From Acidimicrobiales bacterium (GTDB lineage: Bacteria > Actinomycetota > Acidimicrobiia > Acidimicrobiales > SHLQ01), in NCBI GenBank assembly GCA_013002375.1, contig JABDJW010000095.1, forward strand, positions 1 through 11,115: a DNA stretch of 11,115 nt. Reading direction: 5' to 3'. Shown in pieces: positions 6,652 through 11,115 of this stretch (the stretch's first letter is position 1; every line of letters starts with the position of its first letter). Position numbers and translations under genes: made by a program. The notes under the pieces are model-generated. The model made no database searches, had not been told where the DNA came from, and worked only from the letters and a program-made list of their open reading frames with translations.

Positions 6652-7854
6652 CTAGCCCTCGGCGGAGCCGATGACGCCCTCGACGAAGAAACTCATGCCC
6701 AACAAGATGCCGTCGTTCAGGGCATCACCAACGGCGCCGATGTCGTTGCCGAAGGAATCCTGCAGGTCGACGACCAAGTTGCCGTCGGCATCAGTGATCG
6801 CGCTGCCGTCCTGGGCGATGATCTCGCCCTCGAAGACGTCGAATTCGCCGTTGATGATCGACTCGCGGACCTCCTTCATCTCGGCCGCGACCGGCGAGCC
6901 GTCGGGGATCGCGATGTCAACGATGCCGTCGGCGATGCCGCCCCAGAACGACTCCGGGGTGAAGTTACCCGCCGCAGCCGAGGAGAGAATTTCGGTGTAG
7001 CGCGGCGTGAAGTCCCAGACCGGCGCGGTCAGGTAGGCATCGACCTGGGCGCTCATGTCGGAGTGGTAGCCGATGAACGTGGCGCCGGCTTCGGTCGCAA
7101 CTTCACCGGTCGCGGTGGAGTCCTGGTGCATGGTGAGCACGTCAGCCCCGTTGTCGATGAGCGCTTGGGCCGCGTTGCCCTCGACGCCGGGGTCGAACCA
7201 GGTACTGGTCCAGACCACTTCGACTTCGATGTCGGGGTTGACCGCTTGCGCGCCCAGGGTGAACGCGTTGATACCGCGGATGACCTCGGGGATAGCGAAG
7301 GCGGCGACATAGCCGATCCGATTTGTCTCGCTCGCGGCAGCGGCCGCCATACCGGCGATGTACCGGGGCTGATACATGCGGCCGAAGGTGTTGCCGAAGT
7401 TCGTGTCGTTCATCTTGAAGCCGGAGATGTGTTCGAACACGACATCGGGGTTGTCGGTCGCGAACTGCTCGGTGGCATCCATGTAGTTGAACGACGTCGT
7501 GATGATGATGTTGTAGCCGTCGTCGATGAACTGCTGCACCGCGTTGTCGAACTCGGCGCTGCCCTCGGGGATGGAATCGACGTAGGCCGTTTCGACACCG
7601 GTCGCCTCTTCAGCACCGAGCCGGCCTTCGTTGTGCATGAAGTTCCAGCCGGCGTCGCCGATGGGCGCGACCATGATGAAGGCAGCCTTGGCGTCGGACG
7701 CGCCTTCGCCGCCCTCGCTGGGCGCTTCGGTGCCGCCGGGCGCTTCGGTGCCTTCGGAGCCTCCGGCCTCGGCTTCGTCGTCGCTACCGCACGCGGCGGC
7801 CATCATGGCCAGCACGGCGAGCAGGATGAGCAGCATGCGGGATGTGCGTTTCAT
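6652..7854 (-). CDS. BMP-family substrate-binding lipoprotein of the importer
   Basis: This 400-residue protein has a positively charged N-terminus (MKRTSR), a hydrophobic segment and the lipobox MMAAAC with lipidated C22. An acidic Gly/Glu/Ser/Ala linker (about 23-56) follows, as in actinobacterial surface lipoproteins. The rest matches the basic membrane protein/PnrA family: APIGDAGWNFMHNEG (entry to the ligand site), VFEHISGFK, GRMYQPRYIAGMAAA and EVIRGINAFTLGAQ. Known members bind purine and other nucleosides; here the ligand is inferred from family and from the purine genes next door. The start is the ATG at 7854 with GAGAGG about 8 nt upstream; the frame extends 21 codons further, but those residues precede the lipoprotein signal and are rejected. 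It is the first gene of the four-gene importer operon. Confidence 0.93.
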   Translation of the reverse strand: MKRTSRMLLILLAVLAMMAAACGSDDEAEAGGSEGTEAPGGTEAPSEGGEGASDAKAAFIMVAPIGDAGWNFMHNEGRLGAEEATGVETAYVDSIPEGSAEFDNAVQQFIDDGYNIIITTSFNYMDATEQFATDNPDVVFEHISGFKMNDTNFGNTFGRMYQPRYIAGMAAAAASETNRIGYVAAFAIPEVIRGINAFTLGAQAVNPDIEVEVVWTSTWFDPGVEGNAAQALIDNGADVLTMHQDSTATGEVATEAGATFIGYHSDMSAQVDAYLTAPVWDFTPRYTEILSSAAAGNFTPESFWGGIADGIVDIAIPDGSPVAAEMKEVRESIINGEFDVFEGEIIAQDGSAITDADGNLVVDLQDSFGNDIGAVGDALNDGILLGMSFFVEGVIGSAEG

Positions 7855-7915
7855 GTGGACCCTCTCGGTTTTGTCCCCTCCACCGGCCGGGCGCCAGTGA
7901 AAAATTGCCGTGCGC

Positions 7916-7950
7916 AACCTACCGCAGGATCGCAGTCTGCGCCCCTGCGG
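7916..7950 (-). promoter_or_regulatory. Putative importer promoter with adjoining nested dyad (operator candidate)
   Basis: On the minus strand TAGGTT (7921-7916) fits the TANNNT -10 pattern and would give a leader of about 55 nt before the lipoprotein ATG. Directly upstream is a symmetric element centred on 7936: outer arms CCGCAGG (7922-7928) and CCTGCGG (7944-7950), inner arms CGCAG (7931-7935) and CTGCG (7937-7941), all sharing one centre. It fills the place where the spacer and -35 box should be, and no -35 consensus is seen. This fits a repressor site or an activator-dependent promoter; the sequence cannot decide which. Confidence 0.4.
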
Positions 7951-8002
7951 CGTTCACAAAACTCAGAGCCGCAACAAATCCGCAACACCAGCGCTCACGC
8001 CC

Positions 8003-8053
8003 GGCCAGCCCGTACAAGACACCCCGCCCCAGAAACCAGACGGGAAACCCAGG
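8003..8053 (+). repeat. Dispersed degenerate repeat, copy A
   Basis: This 51-bp copy aligns without gaps to copy B at 8101-8151 (42 of 51 identical by eye). Its final 48 bp also align without gaps to copy C at 11061-11108 (38 of 48). The most conserved parts are CAGCCCGTAC at the left and CGGGAAACCCAGG at the right. Orientation is arbitrary. Confidence 0.75.
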
Positions 8054-8066
8054 AGCGAGGACGAGG

Positions 8067-8083
8067 GCAACCCTTCGGGTTGC
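8067..8083 (-). terminator. Short strong hairpin, possible purH terminator
   Basis: GCAACCC at 8067-8073 and GGGTTGC at 8077-8083 form a perfect 7-bp stem with a 3-nt loop (GAA when read on the minus strand). It lies about 160 bp beyond the purH stop and upstream of the importer promoter, so it could end the purN-purH transcript. There is no T-run, and it sits between two repeat copies, so it may simply be part of the repeat structure. Confidence 0.35.
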
Positions 8084-8100
8084 TGACGGCTCGCCGCCGC

Positions 8101-8158
8101 GGCCAGCCCTTACAAGTCACCCAGCCCCGGACCGCCAACGGGAAACCCAGGGCGGAGC
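8101..8158 (+). repeat. Dispersed degenerate repeat, copy B
   Basis: This copy begins 98 bp after copy A and matches it over 51 bp. Its right end (8137-8158) is identical over 22 bp to the end of copy C (11094-11115), with core ACGGGAAACCCAGGGCGGAG. Flanking sequence after A and B is also loosely similar, suggesting that A and B are units of a decayed tandem of about 98 bp. Confidence 0.75.
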
Positions 8159-8243
8159 GGGAGCGGAGCCCGTCTCGCCAGCTCGGCTGCAGCCGCACGC
8201 GCCGCCCGAGGAGCGCCAGCGACGAAGCAAGCTGCGGGATGAT

Positions 8244-9803
8244 TCAGTGCTTGAAGTGGCGCTCGCCGGTGAGGACCATGGCCATGCCGGCCTCGTTGGC
8301 GGCGGCGATGACTTCGTCGTCGCGGATTGAGCCGCCGGGCTGGATGACGCAGGTGGCGCCGGCTTCGATGGCGGCCTCCAGCCCATCCTTGAACGGGAAG
8401 AACGCATCGCTGGCGCATGCGCCGCCGACGGCGCGGCCGTCGGCTTTGTCGGTCGCGATGCGGCCGGCGTCGCGGCGGTTCTGCTGACCGGCGCCGATGC
8501 CGACGGCGGCAAGGTCCTTCACCAACACGATGGTGTTCGAGCTGACCCGCGCCACGACCTTCCACGCGAACTCCAGATCGGCCCATTCGGTGTCGGTCGG
8601 CGGCCGGTCGGTGACGACCTGCCAGTCGTCGCGGCCGGCGATGATCCGATCGGTGGTCTGGACCAGCAGGCCGCCATCGATCGAGCGCATCTCGTACCGC
8701 GGCGATGACGGCGGCCGGGCCTCGATGACCCGTAGGTTCTTCTTCTCGAGCAGCTTGGCCAGGGCGTCGGGCTCGAATGCGGGGGCCACGATCACCTCGG
8801 TGAACACTTCGCTGAGCGCTTCGGCCAGGGCCAACGGCACGGGCCGGTTCACGGCCACGATGCCACCGAAGGCCGACACCGGATCGCCGGCGTGGGCTTT
8901 CTGGTAGGCCTCGGTGATGTCGTCGGCCACGGCCAAACCGCACGGGTTGGCGTGCTTGATGACCGCCACCGCCGGGCGCTCGGCATGGTCGTGGGCCATG
9001 CGCCACGCGGCCTCGGTGTCGAACAGGTTGAGGTAGGACAGCCCCTTGCCGCCGTGCTGCACGGCGGAATCCCACCAGCCCTCACTACCGCTGAACCGGT
9101 ACCGGGCACCGACCTGATGCGGGTTTTCGCCGTAGCGCAGGTCCTGAACGCGATCGAGGGCGAGGTGGATGGAGTCGGGCAGCGGATCGTCGGCATCGCT
9201 CGCTTCGTCGGTGTCGTCGAACCACGACACGATCGAGGCGTCATAGGCCGCGGTGTGGGCGAAGGCGGCCCGGGCCAGTCGCCGGCGCGTCGCGTCGGAC
9301 AGCTCGCCCGACGCCCGGATCTCGTCGATCACAGCCGGATAGTCGTCGGGGTTGACCAAGACGCCGACGAACTCGTGGTTCTTGGCCGCGGCCCGCACCA
9401 TGGTGGGCCCGCCGATGTCGATGAGCTCCTCCTTGCGCTCGGCCGAGTACTGGAAATCGCCGACCTCGGAGTTGAACGGGTACAGGTTGCCGACCACCAG
9501 ATCGATGGTGTCGATGCCGTGGGTCTCGAGGTCGGACCGGTGTTCGGGATCGTCGCGATCGGCCAGGATTCCCCCGTGGATGCGCGGATGCAGGGTGACC
9601 ACCCGGTGGCCGAGCATGATCGGCGACCCGGTGTAGTCGGCCACGTCGGTCACCTCGACACCGGCATCGCTGATGGCCCGGGCCGTACCGCCCGAGCTGA
9701 TGAGCTCCCACCCGGCATCGACCAGCACCTTGGCCAGCTGGGTGATGCCGGTCTTGTCGTAGACCGACAGCAGGGCTCGTCTGTTCGCGGCGGGGGTACT
9801 CAT
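8244..9803 (-). CDS. purH: Bifunctional AICAR formyltransferase / IMP cyclohydrolase PurH
   Basis: This enzyme carries out the last two steps of de novo IMP synthesis: formylation of AICAR with 10-formyl-THF, then ring closure. At 519 residues it has full family length. The N-terminal MGS-like cyclohydrolase domain shows LLSVYDKTGI (11-20), SSGGTARAI and ESPIMLGHRVVTLHP-like residues 59-73, followed by HGGILADRD. The formyltransferase domain shows RYGENPHQ (223-230), the catalytic block VIKHANPCG with K283-H284, SAFGGIVAVNR, DAFFPFKDGLE and PGGSIRDDEVI, and the canonical end TGERHFKH. The ATG at 9803 has AGGAG about 6 nt upstream. It follows purN with an 18-bp gap and is surely cotranscribed. 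No frameshift or missing catalytic residue is seen. Confidence 0.98.
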   Translation of the reverse strand: MSTPAANRRALLSVYDKTGITQLAKVLVDAGWELISSGGTARAISDAGVEVTDVADYTGSPIMLGHRVVTLHPRIHGGILADRDDPEHRSDLETHGIDTIDLVVGNLYPFNSEVGDFQYSAERKEELIDIGGPTMVRAAAKNHEFVGVLVNPDDYPAVIDEIRASGELSDATRRRLARAAFAHTAAYDASIVSWFDDTDEASDADDPLPDSIHLALDRVQDLRYGENPHQVGARYRFSGSEGWWDSAVQHGGKGLSYLNLFDTEAAWRMAHDHAERPAVAVIKHANPCGLAVADDITEAYQKAHAGDPVSAFGGIVAVNRPVPLALAEALSEVFTEVIVAPAFEPDALAKLLEKKNLRVIEARPPSSPRYEMRSIDGGLLVQTTDRIIAGRDDWQVVTDRPPTDTEWADLEFAWKVVARVSSNTIVLVKDLAAVGIGAGQQNRRDAGRIATDKADGRAVGGACASDAFFPFKDGLEAAIEAGATCVIQPGGSIRDDEVIAAANEAGMAMVLTGERHFKH

Positions 9804-9821
9804 GGGTTCTCCTGATCAGGC

Positions 9822-10385
9822 CTACAGCACCGAGCCGCGGGCCAGGATCGATTTGATGGTGTCGATGTACAGGCGGCGTTCGACCACCTTGATGCGTTCG
9901 TGCAGGGATTCCTCGGTGTCGTCAGCTTCGACGGAGACCGCCTCCTGGGCCAGGATCGGGCCATCGTCGACCTCGAGGGTGGCCACGTGCACGGTGCAGC
10001 CGGTGACCTTCACGCCGGCATCGAGCGCAGCCCGCACCGCATGCCATCCCTTGAACGACGGCAGCAGCGCCGGGTGGGTGTTCAGCACCCGACCGGCGAA
10101 GTGTTCGTAGATCGGCGCGTCGAGAATCGTGCCGAAGCCGGCCATGACCACGAGTTCGATGTTGGATTCGAGCAACGCGGCGGTGACCTTCTCGGTGTAG
10201 CCGTGGCGATCGAAGTCGGCGCCGAAGCTCTGGCGTTCGATCCGTTGCGCCGGTATGCCGGCCGCAGCAGCCACTTCCTCGGCCCGACAGGATCGGTCGA
10301 CCAAAACCAGATCTACCGCGATGCCGTTGGCCAGGATCGCTTCGAGAATGGTTCCGCTGCCCGAGGCCAGCACTGCCGTGCGCAC
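9822..10385 (-). CDS. purN: Phosphoribosylglycinamide formyltransferase PurN
   Basis: This cytoplasmic enzyme transfers a formyl group from 10-formyl-THF to GAR, step 3 of purine synthesis. From the GTG at 10385 it has 187 residues. The phosphate loop is ASGSGTILEAIL (7-18); the Asn of the E. coli SGNGSN loop is Ile here, but actinobacterial PurN proteins also vary at this place. The catalytic residues are N102 and H104 in LNTHPALLPSFKG and, by alignment with E. coli D144, D140 in LEVDDGPILAQ. The C-terminal HERIKVVERRLY is typical. A second GTG, 18 nt upstream at 10403, would give 193 residues; 10385 is preferred because homologues begin only a few residues before the first beta-strand and because a -10-like TAGGTT sits 8 nt ahead. 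The frame open to 10535 is not conserved-looking. It forms an operon with purH. Confidence 0.95.
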   Translation of the reverse strand: MRTAVLASGSGTILEAILANGIAVDLVLVDRSCRAEEVAAAAGIPAQRIERQSFGADFDRHGYTEKVTAALLESNIELVVMAGFGTILDAPIYEHFAGRVLNTHPALLPSFKGWHAVRAALDAGVKVTGCTVHVATLEVDDGPILAQEAVSVEADDTEESLHERIKVVERRLYIDTIKSILARGSVL

Positions 10386-10418
10386 GTTGGCAGAACCTAG
10401 CACCGGGTTCTGCCAACG
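10385..10418 (-). promoter_or_regulatory. Perfect 13-bp inverted repeat abutting the purN start
   Basis: CGTTGGCAGAACC (10385-10397 on the + strand) is the exact reverse complement of 10406-10418, with an 8-nt spacer. Read on the purN strand, the second arm ends on the first base of the GTG start codon and contains TAGGTT at 10399-10394, a TANNNT-type -10 box 8 nt before GTG. If transcription starts at the GTG, this is a DNA operator covering the core promoter. If it starts further upstream, the transcript would fold into a 13-bp hairpin that buries the start region. No -35 box or ribosome site is evident. Confidence 0.6.
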
Positions 10419-10510
10419 GAGACCGCGAACCACCAGCAGGACGGTATTTCGGACCGATCGTTCGAGACGAAGTACCGTTTGCGTAGGAGACAAACCGGGA
10501 GGCTGGGGAA

Positions 10511-11002
10511 ATGAACGGATTGAAACCAGGGGCACTGATGATCATGGGCGGTGGTGTGTTGCTCTTCATCGCCGTGTTCCTCGACTGGTCGGACGGCGGT
10601 GACGTCAACGGCTTCGACATCGACGGACTGGGGTTCCACGGAATCTGGGTGTTTCTGATCGCGCTGGCCGCCATCGGGCTGGTTGCCGCGCGCGCCTTCG
10701 CCAACGTGCAGCTGCCGGAGAAGATTCTCGGGTTCTCGATCGACGAGTGGATCTTCATCGACAGCCTGATCGCCTTCTTCATCATGTTCGGCTACCAGCC
10801 GCGCGACTTCACCGGCGCCGGCATCCTGCTCGGGTGGATTGCTGCGGCGATCATGGTGGCCGGTGCCTTCATGGAGATCCGCGGTATCGGCTCCCCGATC
10901 GGCGCATCGTCGGCCGCTTCTCCTGATGCCGCCGGCCCTGAAACCAGCCCGCCGCCGGCACCACCAGCCCCCGGCACTCCCCCGCCACCCCCACCGGCGT
11001 AG
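10511..11002 (+). CDS. Four-helix membrane protein with proline-rich C-terminal tail
   Basis: I do not recognise a named family. The 163-residue protein has four likely transmembrane helices at about 8-25, 43-61, 81-95 and 103-120, with an acidic loop (SDGGDVNGFDIDG, 27-39) between the first two. The layout recalls small actinobacterial membrane proteins that begin with a G-rich helix followed by a D/W loop. The last 35 residues are low-complexity, rich in Pro, Ala, Gly and Ser, and end in a run of prolines, probably disordered. The ATG at 10511 has GGGAGG at 10497-10502, spacing 8. It is divergent from purN, 125 bp away, and has no functional link to it that I can see. A hairpin follows its stop by 10 bp. 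Confidence 0.85.
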   Translation: MNGLKPGALMIMGGGVLLFIAVFLDWSDGGDVNGFDIDGLGFHGIWVFLIALAAIGLVAARAFANVQLPEKILGFSIDEWIFIDSLIAFFIMFGYQPRDFTGAGILLGWIAAAIMVAGAFMEIRGIGSPIGASSAASPDAAGPETSPPPAPPAPGTPPPPPPA

Positions 11003-11012
11003 ACGGCCGAAA

Positions 11013-11037
11013 GATTCAGTCCGCACGCGGCTGAATC
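11013..11037 (+). terminator. Hairpin after the membrane-protein gene
   Basis: GATTCAG at 11013-11019 pairs with CTGAATC at 11031-11037, and CCG (11021-11023) pairs with CGG (11028-11030) inside it, leaving one bulged T and a 4-nt loop. It begins 10 bp after the stop at 11002, a good place for a terminator. No T-run follows. A second small hairpin, CTGCG-GAA-CGCAG at 11045-11057, lies just beyond. Confidence 0.55.
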
Positions 11038-11099
11038 ACCCAGGCTGCGGAACGCAGATTCAGCCCGTACGCGGCTGGACGACCCAGAAACCGAACGGG
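11013..11099 (+). repeat. Two imperfect 44-bp tandem units
   Basis: The stretch beginning GATTCAG at 11013 recurs at 11057; 20 of the first 23 bases match, and ACCCAG and GAACG recur further on at the same spacing, with a 1-nt slip. The second unit merges into copy C of the dispersed repeat. Only the first unit can form the GATTCAG/CTGAATC stem; the second has lost the right arm. Confidence 0.7.
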
Positions 11100-11115
11100 A
11101 AACCCAGGGCGGAGC
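11061..11115 (+). repeat. Dispersed degenerate repeat, copy C (cut by window edge)
   Basis: Positions 11061-11108 align without gaps to copy A (38 of 48), and 11094-11115 are identical to the end of copy B. The copy reaches the window edge, so its right boundary is unknown. It lies about 3 kb from A and B, in the same orientation, again in a gene-free gap. Confidence 0.75.

Larger units (their letters stand above)
7855..8243. other. 389-bp gene-free region between importer and purH
   Basis: I find no gene here. The left third holds the putative importer promoter with a nested dyad. The centre and right hold two copies of a degenerate 51-bp repeat 98 bp apart, a hairpin between them, and a 12-bp palindrome CGGCTGCAGCCG at 8184-8195. 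A 67-codon open frame on the minus strand (8198-7995) consists mostly of the repeats and has Arg/Trp/Gly-rich composition, so it is not called as a gene. The repeat portion is low in TA-rich signals and looks like spacer or insertion-type repeat sequence. Confidence 0.7.

Noticed and set aside
4842..6674. 610-codon open frame on the + strand
   Set aside because: It is antisense to the ATPase and permease genes, with His/Arg/Gly-rich composition and no family motif; typical of high-GC mirror frames.
7855..7990. Purine or thiamine riboswitch before the importer
   Set aside because: No conserved riboswitch core could be recognised in the short predicted leader; the symmetry present lies upstream of the likely transcription start.
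7995..8198. 67-codon minus-strand frame in the intergenic region
   Set aside because: It consists of the dispersed repeats; similarity between its two halves is explained by repeat copies A and B, not by a protein.
7063..8487. 474-codon open frame on the + strand
   Set aside because: It is antisense to the binding-protein gene and purH and runs through the non-coding repeat region.
8892..9815. 307-codon open frame on the + strand
   Set aside because: It is exactly antisense to purH, whose motifs are unmistakable.
9811..9820. Palindrome CCTGATCAGG just before purH
   Set aside because: It is only 10 bp and overlaps the purH ribosome site; too short to claim as an operator.
10441..10478. ACGGTA...TACCGT inverted repeat upstream of the four-helix membrane gene
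   Set aside because: Six-base arms 26 bp apart are easily due to chance.

Overview
The window is high-GC, densely packed bacterial chromosome. TANNNT-type -10 boxes sit directly before several start codons, GTG starts are common, and PurN is of the actinobacterial type. This points to an actinobacterium, probably a free-living Acidimicrobiia-like lineage; that placement is inference, because there is no rRNA or marker comparison here. I see no rRNA, tRNA, CRISPR array, transposase or prophage gene.

Layout. Positions 1-672 (+) are the 3' end of a beta-propeller-like protein cut by the window edge. Positions 711-1208 (+) encode a small protein joining an N-terminal thiamine-binding/YkoF-like domain to a C-terminal YheO-type helix-turn-helix. 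Its last codons lie in a perfect 15-bp triplicate repeat, followed by a terminator-like stem shared with the convergent amidase gene. Positions 1320-2711 (-) encode an amidase-signature hydrolase. Positions 2796-3113 (+) encode a small MerE-like two-helix membrane protein. Positions 3131-7854 (-) hold a complete BMP/nucleoside-type ABC importer, transcribed lipoprotein -> tandem ATPase -> permease -> permease, with a 13-bp gap and then two 4-bp start/stop overlaps. Positions 7855-8243 carry no gene but hold the importer promoter region and two copies of a degenerate repeat. Positions 8244-10385 (-) are purN-purH, two late steps of de novo purine synthesis. Positions 10511-11002 (+) encode a four-helix membrane protein with a proline-rich tail. 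The right edge holds a hairpin and a third copy of the dispersed repeat.

How it fits together. PurN and PurH make IMP. Directly downstream on the same strand lies an importer whose family takes up nucleosides, so de novo synthesis and salvage uptake sit side by side. No nucleoside-catabolic gene is visible in the window. The amidase could act on an imported amide, but nothing in the sequence fixes its substrate.

The most unusual signals are regulatory or structural. There is a 13+13-bp perfect inverted repeat abutting the purN start and covering its likely -10 box. A nested dyad adjoins the putative importer promoter. A tandem repeat places the same last four codons plus stop three times in a row at the end of the YkoF-HTH gene. 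A dispersed repeat occurs at two intergenic sites about 3 kb apart. I see no clear evidence of a wholly new multigene system.
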